From: CAVQJU01 sp963755195
GTDB taxonomy: Bacteria; Acidobacteriota; Vicinamibacteria; Vicinamibacterales; CAVVIG01
Reading direction: 5' to 3'
NCBI GenBank assembly: GCA_963755195.1
Contig: CAVWIZ010000001.1
Coordinates: 682,001 to 746,000, forward strand
Length of the DNA stretch: 64,000 nucleotides
Shown here: positions 21,651 through 32,567 of the stretch, in pieces
How positions within the stretch are numbered: the first letter of the stretch is position 1
Layout: the number at the start of each line of letters is the position of its first letter
Made by a program: the position numbers and the translations under genes
Notes under the pieces: generated by a model
The model's database searches: none
What the model saw: only the letters and a program-made list of their open reading frames with translations
What the model was told of the DNA's origin: nothing

Positions 21651-23684
21651 ATGCGCACGACGCTTGCCGTTGCGGTCACCGCGTCCGTCCTGGCTTTGTC
21701 CACGGCATTGGCCCAGTCCGGCCGTCCGATGACGATTCACGATCTCCTGGTCGCGATTCGCGTCACCGAGCCACGGCTGTCTCCGGACGGCCAGACCGTC
21801 GCCTACGTGCGGACGACGACGGATTTGGCGGTCGGCAGGCGGAACGCCGACATCTGGACGGCGCCGGCTGGCGGCGGCGCGGCCAGGGCGCTCATCACCG
21901 GTGAGAAGGCCGAGAACACGCCGCGCTGGTCGCCGGATGGGTTGCGCCTCGCGTTCATCTCCGCGCGAGACGGCGATCCGCAGGTGTACGTCGCCGACGC
22001 GTCGGGCGGCAACATCCGAAAGATCTCGACGTCTGTCGGGAGGGGTTCAGCCGCCGCTCGAGTGGTCGCCCGACGGCACCATGGTCGCGTTCGTCTCCGA
22101 CGTCTATCCGGACTGCGCCGACGATGCGTGCAACCGGCAGCGGCGGGAAGCGGCCGACAAAGATCCCGTCAAGGTGCACGTGCTGACGCGGCTCTTGTAT
22201 CGCCACTGGGATGAGTGGCGCGAGAACATCCGGCATCACGTGTTCGTGGCGAACGTCACCGCGGGCACGGCCCGCGACGTCACGCCCGGCGATTTCGATG
22301 CGCCGCCCGGCCAGGCCGAAGACGCGGCGATCGCGTTCACGCCCGACAGCCGGTCGCTGGCGTTCGTGTCCAACCGTGAAGGCAACGATCGCGAAGCCTG
22401 GACGACGAACAGCGACGTGTGGCTGGTGCCGGCCGGCGGCGGCGCGGCGGCGAAGCAGACGCCGAATCCTGCCGCCGACGCGCAGCCGTCGTTCACGCCG
22501 GATGGCAAGTGGATGGTCGTCCGCGCGCAGCGGCGGGCGGGCTTCGAGTCCGATCGCTGGTATCTCGACGTCTACGATCGCGCGAGTGGAGCGAAGCGCA
22601 CGGTCTTTGTCACCCCCGATCTGTCGGTCGGCGACTACTCGCTCTCGCGCGACGGACGGGACGTTTTCTTTGTCGCAACCAGCAACGGCGCCGACAACCT
22701 CTATCGCGTTCCGCTCGCCGGCGGGACGCCGCAGCTCGTGGTGAAGGGCGGCGTTGTGAGTGCGCCGTCGGTGGGTGAGACGTCGATCGTGTTCTCGAAG
22801 TCCACGATGACGATGCCCGCTGAAGTGTTTCGGGCGCCGACGGGTGAAGGCTCGGCGCATGCCGTCACGCACGAGAACGACGGGTGGTTGAAGGGCGTGT
22901 CGTCGAACGCTCCCGAAAGTCTGACGGTGGCCGGCGCCGACGGCACCCCGGTGCAGTACTTCGTGCTGAAGCCGCCGTCGTTCGACTCGTCGAAGAAATA
23001 TCCCGATCATGTTTCTGATTCACGGCGGGCCGCAGGGCGACTGGGGCGACGGCTGGTCGTACCGCTGGAATCCCACGCTGTGGGCGGCGCAGGGCTGGGT
23101 GGTGGTCGCGCCGAATCCGCGCGGCTCCACGGGCTTTGGGCAGAAGTTCGTGGACGAGATCTCGCAGGACTGGGGCGGGAAGGTGATGGGCGATCTCGAC
23201 GCGGTCTTCGACGCCGCCGTGAAAGCTCCCGTACGTGGACGCCACCCGTCAGGGGATTGCCGGCGCGAGCTACGGAGGCTATGCCGTCGATTGGATCATC
23301 GGCCACACCAATCGTTTCAAGGCGGCCGTCACCCACGACGGCGTGTTCAACCTCGAGTCGATTTCGCTCGCGACCGAGGAGCTCTGGTTCTCGGAGTGGG
23401 AATCAGGCGGCAGGGCGACGAGCCCGCTGGCGCGCGCGAACTTCGCGAAGTGGTCGCCGCATCTGTTTGCCGACAGCATCAAGACGCCCACGCTCGTCAT
23501 CACCAACGAGCTCGACTACCGCGTGCCGGTCGAACAGGGGCTGCAGCTCTTCAACGTCCTGCGCAGGAACGGCGTGCCGAGCAAAGCCCTCGTGTTTCCA
23601 GACGAGGGACACTGGGTGCTCAAGCCGCTCAACAGCCAGCGCTGGCACGAGGAAGTGTTCGCGTGGATGAGAAAACATCTATGA
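21651..23684 (+). CDS. S9-family serine peptidase (prolyl oligopeptidase type), frameshifted
   Basis: Starts MRTTLAVAVTASVLALSTAL (signal peptide), followed by a TolB-like propeller (LSPDGQTVAYVRT, PRWSPDGLRLAFISARDG). The frame changes at about 22045 (to EWSPDGTMVAFVSDVYPD), 23005 (to FLIHGGPQGDWGDGWSYRWN) and 23230 (to GIAGASYGGYAVDWIIGH). Across the shifts the whole peptidase is present: nucleophile Ser in GASYGGY, acid in NELDYRVP and His in DEGHWV. Such enzymes cleave short peptides after Pro or other residues, here probably in the periplasm. Three indels in one otherwise well-conserved gene look like sequencing errors, but real decay is not excluded. It starts 8 bp after the aconitase X small subunit and overlaps the next gene by 4 bp. 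Confidence 0.8.
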
Positions 23685-24541
23685 AATTGCAAGCCGCGCT
23701 CGTTGTCGCGCTCGTCCTCCTCCTTGCGTGGCCCTCGGGCCTTTCCTGGGCCGAGCTGTCTGCGCCCAACGCGGCCGGCGTCGCGATGGGGCATTTCCAC
23801 TACGTGGTCCGCGACGTTTCCGCCGAGAAGAATTTCTGGATCGCGTTGGGAGGCGCCCCCGCGAAATCCGGCAACGTCGACGTCGTGACGTTTCCGGATG
23901 TGGTGGTGTTCATCAGCCAGGGCGAATCGTCGGGCGGCACCGCTGGATCGGTCGTCAATCACGTGGCCTTCAAAGTGCAGTCGCTGGCCAAACTCGAGGC
24001 GGCCGGCATCAAGGTTCAGTACCTCCAGCAGTATCCTGGCGTCGGGTCGGCCACGACTCCCGCTGGCGAGCGCGTCGAGCTTTTCGACGAGTCGTCTGAG
24101 AATCTCGTCTTCACGCTCGATCCCGGTCAGCCGAGCGCAGCGGCCGACCGGCATCACCAGAAGATGACGATACCGATCGTGGCGCATCACATTCATTTCT
24201 ATGTGCCGGAAGGCGCCGAGCTTCAGGCGAAGGCGTGGTACACGAAGGTGTTCGGCGGCGCGACCGGCAAACGCTGGCGCTATGAGGCGACCGACTTGCC
24301 GGGCATCAACCTGAACTTCACGGGGTCGCCGATGCCGCAGGCGCCGACGAAGGGGCGGGCGCTCGATCACATCGGTTTCGAAATCAAGAACCTGGCAGCG
24401 TTCTGCCGAACGCTCGAGGCGGGCGGCGTCAAGATCGACACGCCCTATACCAAACACGCGGACGGCGTGGCGACAGCCCGTCTGACCGATCCGTGGGGAA
24501 CGTCGATCGAGCTGACCGAGGGCCTGCGCGGCTTACGGTAG
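23681..24541 (+). CDS. exported protein with two VOC (glyoxalase-like) domains
   Basis: 286 aa. The ATG at 23681 overlaps the peptidase stop (ATGA). A signal peptide (KLQAALVVALVLLLAWPSG) is followed by two vicinal-oxygen-chelate repeats: GHFHYVVRDVSAEKNFWIAL at about 38, and HHIHFYVPEGAELQAKAWY at about 166 with the usual ending DHIGFEIKNL and 'TDPWGTSIELTEGL'. VOC proteins bind a divalent metal and catalyse isomerisations, dioxygenations or act as binding proteins. The specific reaction cannot be told. Export is unusual for the superfamily but common for such acidobacterial members. Confidence 0.8.
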   Translation: MKLQAALVVALVLLLAWPSGLSWAELSAPNAAGVAMGHFHYVVRDVSAEKNFWIALGGAPAKSGNVDVVTFPDVVVFISQGESSGGTAGSVVNHVAFKVQSLAKLEAAGIKVQYLQQYPGVGSATTPAGERVELFDESSENLVFTLDPGQPSAAADRHHQKMTIPIVAHHIHFYVPEGAELQAKAWYTKVFGGATGKRWRYEATDLPGINLNFTGSPMPQAPTKGRALDHIGFEIKNLAAFCRTLEAGGVKIDTPYTKHADGVATARLTDPWGTSIELTEGLRGLR

Positions 24542-24549
24542 AAAACCGA

Positions 24550-26775
24550 TCACCTGGTCGTCTTTTCCAGATCCGCCGAGGCCGAGTCGACGAGCGCAAC
24601 CAGACGCATGAGCGCTCGCGATACTCGGACCACTTCGCCCTCTGCCTCCTCGTAGCGTCCCTGCTCGATGCCTTCGCGCACGCCTGGAATGGTCTTGACG
24701 CCGTAGCCGGTGTAGTAGCCGGGCGCGTAGAGCAGATGCCGATACCAGCTGCGGCGCGGCAGGCCGGCGGCGTCGATCGAGCTGCGATTCGGCCTGACGC
24801 AGCTTGGCGTTGAGCGCTCGAAGCGCCGTCGGGTTGGCGGCGAGCCTGGCTCGTGACGCCCCAAGCGCGCGCTCGTAGCGGCGCGCGCTGTCGGCCAGCG
24901 CGGTCGGCGGCGTTGTCGAACGGCGCGAAGTTGATCGCCGGCGGCACGGCCTCGACCTTCGGCATCGGCACGGGCCGCCGCGGATCGCGCATCGCGGCAA
25001 ACACGCCGTCGGCGATCTGCCGGTTGCGCTCGCGGATGTCGTCCTGTTTCTTGCGCAGCAGGTCCTTCAGCTCGCGGCCGTACTTCTGGACGGTGTCGGC
25101 GAGGCCGGTGAACTCGAACGGCACGACGTCGGCGTCGGCCAGGCGGATGACCGCCGTGCCGACGGTTTGCGCCAGCGCCCGCCCGTACGCGAAGTCGGTG
25201 TCGAGGAAGTGCGTGAAGAAGTAGAAGTCGTCGTAGATCGAGTGGTAGATGCCGTCCTCGTCCTCGTCGCCGAAGCTCATGTTGATCGACGCGATGCCGG
25301 CGTGCTGCACGAACGGCGTGTAGTCCGATCCGGAGCCGAGCGCGCCGATGCGAAGGTCGGCGCGTTCGCGCGCGTCTTTCCGTTCGTCGGCCGTGCCTTT
25401 CGACGACGACCGCGCGCCTGACGCCGCTTCCAGCACGCTGACGCCCGTTTCGGGATCGTTGATGTCGCGTGCGACGCCGTTGACGAAGCGCTCGAGCGTG
25501 TGCGAGCCCTGCACGTTGAGGAAGCCGCGGCCGTTGCCGTCCGTGTTGATGTACGCGACGGCGTGTTCGCTTCAGTTCGGCCTCATGCGTCTCGACCCAC
25601 TCGGTCGATCCGAGCAGCCCCGGCTCTTCGCCGTCCCACGACGCGTAGACGATCGTCCGCTTCGGCGACCAGCCCTGCTTGCGCAGCTCGCCCAGCGCGC
25701 GCGCCTCTTCGAGCTCAGCGCGCCATGCCGCTGACCGGATCGCTGGCGCCGTTCACCCAGGCGTCGTGGTGGTTGCCGCGGATGATCCATTCATCCGGGA
25801 ACGTCGATCCCGGAATCTTCGCGATGACGTTGTAGAGCGGCTTCGTGTCCCAGTTGAACGCGACCTTGAGGTGCACCTTCGCCGGGCACCAGGCGCCGAG
25901 GCGATACGGAATCGGCAGCGCGCCGCGCCAGGCGCTCGGGCGCCATCAGGCCGGTCGATCGCGGCCAGCAGCGGCTGCGCGTCGCCGTACGAGATGGGCA
26001 GCACGGGAATCTTCGTGAGGATCGGCGATTCGTTGATCGGCGTGCGCCGGCGCGCCCAGGCACGGCGCCGACGCCGGTCGTCAGCGGATCGCCGGATGCC
26101 GTCGCGAGATCTTCGACCGATCCGCGCTGCACGCCGTCGCTCGGCCGCATCGGTCCGGCCGGAAACACCGCGCCCACCGAAATACCCATCGTCTTTCGGA
26201 TCGGAGTAGATGAGGCAGCCGACCGCGCCGTGCTCGAACGCGATCTTCGACTTCACGCCGCGGAAGTTCTGCCCGTAGCGGACGATGACGATGGCGCCGC
26301 GGACGGAGACGCCCATGCGCTCGAGCTGTTCGTAGTCTTCGACGCGGCCGTAGTTGACGTACACGAGCGGCGCCGTCACGTCGCCGTCGATCGAGTACGC
26401 GTTGTACGACGGCAGCTGCTCGCTCTTCTGTCCCGTCGTCGGATCGACCGTGACGACCGGTTCGTCGAGCTTCGCCGTGAACTTCGTCGGCTCGACCAGC
26501 TCGAGCAGGCGCTCCTTCGGCGTCGGGAAGAGGACGTCGAAGCGCTCGATCTCGCGTCCCAGCCCCACTCCTTGAACTTCGCGAGCATCCACTCGGCGTT
26601 GTCCTTGCCGTAGGCGATCCGACGTGATGCGGCCGCGCGCTCAGCCGCTGCATGTAGGCGCGGATGTTCGGCGGCCTGCGGCAGCGCTCGAAACTTCTCG
26701 TCCCACGACGCGGATTGCGCGATGGGCTGACGCTGTCGCCGCAATCGCGATTGCCGCCGAGATGGTCTTTCGCAT
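24550..26775 (-). pseudogene. M28-family peptidase (glutamate carboxypeptidase II-like), multiply frameshifted
   Basis: Starts MRKTISAAIAIAATA (signal peptide, ATG 26775). Pieces in different frames give the N-terminal domain (YGKDNAEWMLAKFKEWGWD), a PA domain (GAIVIVRYGQNFRGVKSKIA, GAVGCLIYSDPKDDGYFGG), the M28 metal site region (near 25750, reads NHHDAWVNGASDPVSG across shifts) and GALGSGSDYTPFVQHAGIAS with YHSIYDDFYFF. It ends in the dimerisation helices (TGYGVKTIPGVREGIEQG) at TGA 24552-24550. All domains of a PSMA-like aminopeptidase are present, but I count at least eight frame changes. Either this stretch has poor consensus quality or the gene is dead. The orientation is convergent with the VOC gene. 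Confidence 0.75.
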
Positions 26776-26901
26776 GCAGAGGATTCTAATCCCCTTGCAT
26801 CGTCTGCGCGACGATGCTACCGTCGTCCTCCCGACGTAGCGAGACATTTTCAGCCTGGGCGGCACGTTCCTCGCAACCGGAATTCTGTGAGGAACAGACT
26901 C

Positions 26902-27177
26902 ATGGAATCGAAATCGCTCGAGGACCGTGTGACCTTACTGGAGAACGACATGCAGGCGTTGCGCGGATTGCCCGATCGAGTCGCGTCGCTCGAGGAGCAG
27001 TTTGTGCAATTCCGCGCGGAGGTTCGCGGTGAATTTTCTGCCACCCGTGAGGAGCTTCGGCAGGAAATCCGCGCCGGAGACAGCGCCTTGCACAAGAAAA
27101 TCGACGAGCTTGGCGCTGAGATGCGCACGTTGTTCGAAGGCGCCGTCGAGCGAATCAAGATCATCAAGCACGGCTGA
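26902..27177 (+). CDS. small coiled-coil protein
   Basis: 91 aa from ATG 26902, preceded by GAGGAACAGACTC. The sequence has heptad-like hydrophobic spacing throughout (SLEDRVTLLENDMQALRGL, DRVASLEEQFVQFRAEV, LHKKIDELGAEMRTLFEG), so it should be one long helical coil. There is no signal peptide or membrane segment. Similar short coiled-coil proteins are frequent in Acidobacteria and have no known function. It stands between two minus-strand genes. Codon use and ribosome site make it a believable gene. Confidence 0.6.
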   Translation: MESKSLEDRVTLLENDMQALRGLPDRVASLEEQFVQFRAEVRGEFSATREELRQEIRAGDSALHKKIDELGAEMRTLFEGAVERIKIIKHG

Positions 27178-27217
27178 TGACGTCGAGCGCCAGCGGGTCA
27201 GAGCTCTAAGCGCGTCA

Positions 27218-28520
27218 CTAGTCGCTCCGGTCGAGATTGTCGCGCAGTCGCTGCTGCAGCTTCCCGAAATCAATCTGATGCACGGGGCCAGAGCCCGCGA
27301 GGTCCAGCGCGTGGGCGGCGGCCGTGCCCATCGCGATGCACGGTCCCATCACGCGAATCGCCGACAGCGCCTGGACGTCGCCGTCCACGCAGCGTCCGGC
27401 GGCGACGATGTTGTCGGCGTCCTTCGGCATCATGCAGCCGAGCGGGATGTAGTAGACGTGGTCGTCCTCGAACTTCTCCCAGTGGACCAGATCCTTCGCG
27501 TTGTGCAGCTCCACCCACCACGCGCAGCGGGCCGCGGCGTCGGCCGGCCGATCGCCCTTCCGGATGTCGTCGAGCGTGAGCTGACGGCGGCTGGCGATCC
27601 AGCGCGTCTGGCGGATGCCGGGATTGCCGTACGTGCGGACGCTCGCGTTCGCGAAAATCTTCGGAAACTCCGCGCGCAGGAACCGTGATGACGTTGTCGG
27701 CCTGCCGTCGGCCCTCGACGACCATGCGTCCCGTCTGCAAGCGGGTCGAGCGGCGTCTCGAAGTGCGTGACGTTGGCCAGCATGAAGTTCTTGCCGGGGA
27801 AGTGCATCAGGAAGCCGTCGTGGCGGACGAGGCCGTAGCGATCGCCCGACGGCCGCCAGGCGCGCGTGGACGTCCTTGATCACCAGCTCTTCGACGGCCG
27901 TCGTGTCGTAGCCTTCGATCAGAAAGTTGAGCGAGCCGTACACCGGCGCGTCCGGCTCGCGGACCTCGCAGCCGGCTTCGTAGCTCAGGCTGGCGTCGCC
28001 TGACGCGTCGACGTAGCCGTTCGCCTCGATGCTGACGGTCCCGAACCGGGTGGCGAACTCCACGTGCTGTACCCGCCGGTTGCTGAAGGCGACATCGGTG
28101 AGCACGGCGCCGACGATCGACGTGATGCCGGCCGCGTCGATCTGCTGCTCCATCCATCGCCCGAGGCGCACTTCGTCGTAGAGAAACGTGACCGTGCCGG
28201 TCATCGACTTGCGGCGGTAGAGCGATCCCTCGGCCGTGAGGTCGCGAATCAGGTCGTCGGCGATGCCGTGCGTGATCTGGTACGGCGATCGGTCCGTGCG
28301 TGTAGAGGCCGATGATCGTGCCGATGATCGACCCGATCGCCTGGCCGCCGAGCGCCGGCGCGCCGTCGACGATGACGACCTTGCGTCCGAGCCTGGCCGC
28401 TTCGAGCGCCGCCGACACGCCGGAAATGCCGGCGCCGACGACGCAGATGTCGGCCGAGACGGTGGTCGCCTTGCGTGTGGCTGGACGTCGAAGCGAGCGG
28501 GTGCCGGTGGTGTCTGACAA
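27218..28520 (-). CDS. FAD-dependent oxidoreductase, frameshifted
   Basis: The probable start is TTG 28520 (LSDTTGTRSLRRPATRK); no ATG is available between the upstream stop and the first conserved residues. The dinucleotide-binding motif is ICVVGAGISGVSAALEAARL with acidic end VVIVDG, typical of FAD_oxidored proteins, followed by GGQAIGSIIGTIIGLYTHGP. Further parts are in other frames: AAGITSIVGAVLTDVAFSNR, 'YVDASGDASLSYEAGCEV', CMMPKDADNIVAAGRCVDGD and the family end GTAAAHALDLAG. At least three frame changes (about 28290, 27860, 27690). Members oxidise unknown substrates with FAD; some are exported in Acidobacteria and Planctomycetes. No obvious operon partner. Confidence 0.75.
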
Positions 28521-28530
28521 AGCGAGATCG

Positions 28531-29091
28531 CTAGGTGAGGTCGAAGATGCGGCGAGGCGACGACGGGAAGGCCGTCGATCGTCGGCGACGACCGCAAGGT
28601 CGGCAAGACTCGCCGTTTGTGTCAGCCGGTAGGCCTCGCCTTCCAGCACGAAGATCTCAATCGTCTCGTCGAACGGATCGACGATCCAGTATTCGCGGAC
28701 ACCGAAGCGCGCGTACGTCGCCTGCTTTCGCCCGCTATCGTGCGCCGACGTGCTTGGCGAGATGACCTCGACCGTCAGATCCGGCGCCGCGTCGGTTGGC
28801 TTGTCGAGCTGCACCAGATGCCGGCGAGCCGGCGTGAAGTAGAGCAGATCGGGCTGGATGACGTTGTACTGATTGAAGACGACATCGGATGGCGCCAACA
28901 GTAGACGTCCGCCGTACTGCCGCTCGTACTCCGAACAGCAGCAGAATCAGCTGTTGCAGCACAAGCTGATGTCGATTTGTTGCTGAAGGCACAACGCGTA
29001 CCTCGCCGTCGTACAGCTCGTACTGATGCCCGTCGTCGGGCATCTGCTGCAGATCGGCGTAGGACACGAGGGCCATCCCCATGCGCGCCAT
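28531..29091 (-). CDS. Uma2 (DUF820) family PD-(D/E)xK endonuclease-like protein, frameshifted
   Basis: ATG 29091 (MARMGMALVSYADLQQMPDD). Family parts are DGHQYELYDGEVRVVPSA, HQLVLQQLILLL, then in another frame VIQPDLLYFTPARRH, APDLTVEVISPSTSAHDSGR, YARFGVREYWIVDPFDETIE. The 'D ... EVISPST ... YWIVDP' pattern is the restriction-endonuclease-like core seen in this very common family of unknown role. The frame changes near 28925 and again near 28580 before a natural stop at 28533-28531 (ending FDLT). About 185 aa, as expected. Not obviously linked to its neighbours. Confidence 0.75.
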
Positions 29092-29229
29092 CTTAGCATC
29101 GTCGTGCTTGCGAGAGTGATGCCGTTTGCCGTGCAAGGAAACTCGAAGAATTCTTCGAGCGCCCTCGAGCACGTTGCAGAAACTGCGCGGAATCGATCGA
29201 GTGACGAGGCTGAATATACAATCTGAATC

Positions 29230-30759
29230 GTGACACTCCCCGCGTCCGATTCGCGCCGTCGCCGACCGGCTACCTGCACGTCGGCGGCGCCCGGACGGCG
29301 CTGTTCAACTGGCTGTTCGCGCGAAGGAACGGCGGCGTGTTCGTGCTGCGGATCGAAGACACCGACGCCGAGCGCTCGTCGCAGGACATGGTGCAGGGCA
29401 TTTTCGACGGCCTGCGGTGGCTGGGCATCGACTGGGACGAGGGGCCGAAGGTGAGCGGTCCCTACGCGCCGTACTTTCAGTCGCAGCGGTTCGAGCGGCA
29501 TCGGGCGATGGCGGCTCAGCTCGTCGCGAAGGGCCAGGCGTACTACTGCTACTGCACGCCGGACGAGCTCGAAGTCACGGCGTGAGCAGGCCGAGGGGAG
29601 CACTGGCGGCTGGAAGTACGACCGCGTCTGCTGCCTGCTGACCGCCGATGACATCGCCGTGCGCGAGCGGAGCGCGATGCCGCGGGCGGTGCGATTCAAG
29701 GTGCCCGGCGGCGTCACCGAGTGGACGACCTCGTGCACGGCGCCATCGACTTCGACAACGCGCTCATCGAGGACTTCGTCATCCTGCGGTCGGACACGCA
29801 CCCCACGTACCACCTGTCGGTCGTGTCCGACGATGTCGAGATGAGGATGACGCATGTGGTGCGCGGTGACGATCACATCTCGAATACGCCCAAGCAGATT
29901 CTGTTGTATCAGGCGATCGGCGCGCCGCTGCCCAGGTTCGCGCACGTGCCGCTGATCCTCGGTGCGGACAAGAAGCGTCTGAGCAAACGTCATGGCGCGA
30001 CCTCGGTGATGGAGTACGCGAAGCAGGGCTACCTCCCCGAGGCGATGGTGAATTTCCTCGCGCTGCTCGGCTGGTCGCCGGGTGGCCCGGAGGCAACGTC
30101 GGCTACGTCGAGTTGTTCAGCCGCGACGAGCTCGTGCGGCATTCGCGCTCGAGGGCATCAGCGGCGGCAACGCCGTGTTCAATCCCGAGAAGCTCGACTG
30201 GTTCAACCAGCAGCACATCGCGCGGCTGGCGCCAGAGGAGCTCACGCGACGGATTCGACCGTCGCTCGAGGCGGCGGGATTGTGGAGCGACGAATTCCTC
30301 GCCGCTCGGCACGCGTGGTTTCTTGCCGTGCTCGAGCTGCTCAAGCCGCGCGCGCGGCGGCTCGACGACTTCGCGGCGCAGGGCGCGTTCCTGTTCACGG
30401 ATCACGTCGAGTACGAAGCGGCCGCGGTCGAGAAGCACCTGAAGGTGGAGGGTATGACCGCGCACCTTGAGGCGCTTGATACCGCATTCTCCGCACTGGC
30501 CGATTTCGACGTCGTGTCCACCGAAGCGGCGCTCCGCGGGGTGGCCGACGCGCGCGGCGTGAAGGCCGGTGTGCTGATTCACGCCGTGCGCGTGGCGGTG
30601 ACCGGCAAGGCCGTCAGCCCCGGGCTGTTCGAGGTGCTCGCGCTCGTCGGCCGCCCGCGTGTGCACGAGCGGCTTGCCGCGGCCCTCCGGCTCGATATAA
30701 TCAGGGTTTCCCGCCTAGTCGCGCGCCGCGACCGATACTGGGAGGTCGTCCAACGGTAG
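29230..30759 (+). CDS. gltX: glutamyl-tRNA synthetase, frameshifted
   Basis: Class I synthetase for Glu. The HIGH region is RFAPSPTGYLHVGGARTALF, then LRIEDTDAERSSQDMVQGIF and the KMSKS equivalent KKRLSKRHGATSVMEY. The start GTG 29230 gives VTLP, after which one C is missing in a C run (CTCCCCGCG): adding it restores PRVRFAPSPTG. More frame changes lie near 29580, 29720, 30090 and 30150, and the C-terminal anticodon-binding part is clear to ERLAAALRL (~30690). The open frame then runs into the tRNA-Gln gene to a TAG at 30757-30759, so the true stop is probably near 30700 and also lost by an indel. An essential gene broken this often is strong evidence for consensus errors. Many bacteria with this enzyme charge tRNA-Gln by transamidation. 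Confidence 0.85.
30674..30701 (+). promoter_or_regulatory. promoter of tRNA-Gln inside the 3' end of gltX
   Basis: TTGCCG at 30674-30679, a 16-bp spacer and a perfect TATAAT at 30696-30701. Transcription would start near 30708, about 30 nt before the mature tRNA. The box overlaps the last gltX codons. Confidence 0.65.
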
Positions 30760-30812
30760 GACATCTGCCTCTGGAGCAGGTTATCGGGGTTCGAATCCCT
30801 GCCTCCCAGCCA
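30739..30812 (+). tRNA. tRNA-Gln (anticodon CTG)
   Basis: 74 nt with complete cloverleaf: acceptor TGGGAGG pairs with CCTCCCA, D stem GTCC/GGAC, anticodon arm CTGC-CTCTGGA-GCAG (anticodon CTG reading CAG), T arm with GGTTCGAATCC, discriminator G and an encoded CCA. It lies directly after gltX. Mobile-element genes begin immediately downstream, so its 3' side is a plausible island boundary. Confidence 0.95.
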
Positions 30813-30852
30813 ATCTCCTGTTTCGTTCCCGCGGACGAGCAGGTCGAATGGC

Positions 30853-32278
30853 TTAACGGTAAGTAGGACAAAGACTTCCGCGATCGAAGGTGCAGTTCGA
30901 TAGCACCGTTTCGAGCAATCGACGCTGTTCGGCCGGATTCTGCGTTTTGTAAAGAAATTCGGCCTGTTTCGCGAGTTCTAAAATCTTCGCGGCGGTGGCC
31001 GTGGCGAGCGGCTCGTGGCTGGTCGTGACGCTGCCCGTTCGGCATCGACGCGCTAGCTCCGCCTCCCATTCCTCCGACTTCCGCGTCCAGAACTCCTCCG
31101 AGATCTTGCCGGTGACGTAGTCGTCGTAGCCCCGATCGAGCTTTGGTGACGACGCGTCGGCGCCGTTGGTCGAGCTGACGAAGGGCTGCCGACGCCGCCG
31201 TTCGGCCTCGGTGGTCTGTCTGCGCAGTGCCTGCCGCGATGTCGTCGGCGATCCCGCGTAATCTGAATGGGCCTGACGACGTTCCCGAGCAGGCCGGCAA
31301 GCTGCTCCTCGCGGATGTAGGTGTTGCCGCAGGCGCCTTGGTAGCCGGTGCAGCGGTAGTAGACGTACTTGCCCTTCTTCTTTTCGGCGGTCATCGAGCA
31401 GCCGCACCGGGCGCAGGTGAGGAGTCCCATGAACGCGTGCCGCTGCTTCGGGTAGCGCGCTCGCGGCTTGCCGCTGAGCACCGCCTGCACCTGATCGAAC
31501 GTCTCGTGGGTGATGAGCGGCGTCGTGTGAGCCCGTATGCCGTTTGCCCAGCCACAGGAAGTCGCCGGTGTAGATCAGCCGTTGCGCAGCATCCGGTGGA
31601 TCTCGGATTTCGTCATGCGCCGGTCGCCGCGCGGGTGACGGAGGCCGATCTCGTATGCCCTGCGCGTGATGGCCTTGAGCGGAGTACTCGCCGGTCGCGT
31701 ACAGCTCGAACAGGCGGGCGACGAGCGGCCTCGCACCGGATCGACCTCGATGCGATGCGTGACGCGGTTGTTGACGTAGCCGACGTGGAGCGACGGTCGG
31801 CCAGTGGCCCTGTTCGGCCTTCTCGCGCAGCCCCTTCTTGACTTCCTCGGTCAGGTTGTCGATGTAGTTCTTGGCCATCAGCACCTTGATGCCGTGCATG
31901 AACTTGTCGCGATGAGCGGGAGTCAGGCGTGAGAGATGACGTTCTCTTTGACGAAGTGGGTCGTCGAGCTCCAGGTCGTCGACCGTCGATCCAGTCCGTG
32001 ATGTTGCGGTACAGCCGATCCGTCTTTTCAACGAGAATGGTGCGACAGGCAGGGGTTCGCTTTCAGGAAGGCCAGCATCTCGCCGAAGCCAGCCTCGACC
32101 GGCCTGTTTGGCCGTTTCCACGTCCACGAACTCTCGGATGATCACCAGAGTCTAGCTCTTGGGCGTACCTGCGTAGCAGCTTCTGCTGAGCGGGAATCGA
32201 GAATCCCTCACGCTCCTGGTCCTTGGACGAAACGCGGGCGTACAGCACGGCCCGGTTGGTTGTTTCCATTGCTGCCAT
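30853..32278 (-). CDS. large serine recombinase, frameshifted
   Basis: ATG 32278 (MAAMETTNRAVLYARVSSKD). The N-terminal resolvase domain has AVLYARVSSKDQEREGFSIP with the catalytic Ser. Later pieces in other frames are FMHGIKVLMAKNYIDNLTEE and KGLREKAEQGHWP (recombinase domain) and LTCARCGCSMTAEKKKGKYV with 'YYRCTGYQGACGN', the zinc-ribbon of large serine integrases. It ends in a coiled-coil tail (KQAEFLYKTQNPAEQRRLL). Such enzymes integrate and excise phages and islands. At least four frame changes occur, so activity is doubtful unless these are sequencing errors. It sits next to tRNA-Gln, pointing its 3' end at it. Confidence 0.8.
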
Positions 32279-32477
32279 CGCCGTCTGCTCCTTTGATCCC
32301 TTTGAGGCCGTCCATTGTGTGCTGCGCCTCATCCCATTCCAATAGGATTCGGAAAAACGCGACGACACGGTTCAATGCCGTAGGTGTGAGCCGGAGAGGT
32401 CGCCCTTCACCGCCGGCTGTGACAGCGTCGTTACCCCCGATATGGTCGTCCGTGCGCCGAGTCTTGGTTCCCGGCAT
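32208..32477 (-). CDS. small protein overlapping the recombinase start
   Basis: 89 codons from ATG 32477, overlapping the first ~24 codons of the recombinase in another frame. The central part (RLTPTALNRVVAFFRILLEW) looks like a natural amphipathic helix; the last ~25 codons lie within recombinase sequence and look artefactual, so the real stop may be lost to an indel. Small genes in this position are usual upstream of large serine recombinases. No domain recognised. Confidence 0.35.
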   Translation of the reverse strand: MPGTKTRRTDDHIGGNDAVTAGGEGRPLRLTPTALNRVVAFFRILLEWDEAQHTMDGLKGIKGADGDGSNGNNQPGRAVRPRFVQGPGA

Positions 32478-32567
32478 GGTTCCGGTTCCGGTTCCCCTTT
32501 AGGGGTGGGGACCATGGAACCATTCACCGGTCCATGGACGGTTCCCGATGGTGGGAACCGTTGGGAA

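Noticed and set aside
28531..28606. The open frame from 28606 as the true N-terminus of the FAD oxidoreductase
   Set aside because: That frame reads Arg/Pro-rich nonsense until it joins the conserved C-terminal part, whereas the NAD/FAD-binding motif GAGISGVSAA is in another frame starting at TTG 28520.
30739..30759. gltX genuinely overlapping the tRNA-Gln gene
   Set aside because: The codons after ~30690 are not conserved synthetase sequence. A lost stop from another indel is more likely than a real overlap of 21 nt with a tRNA.
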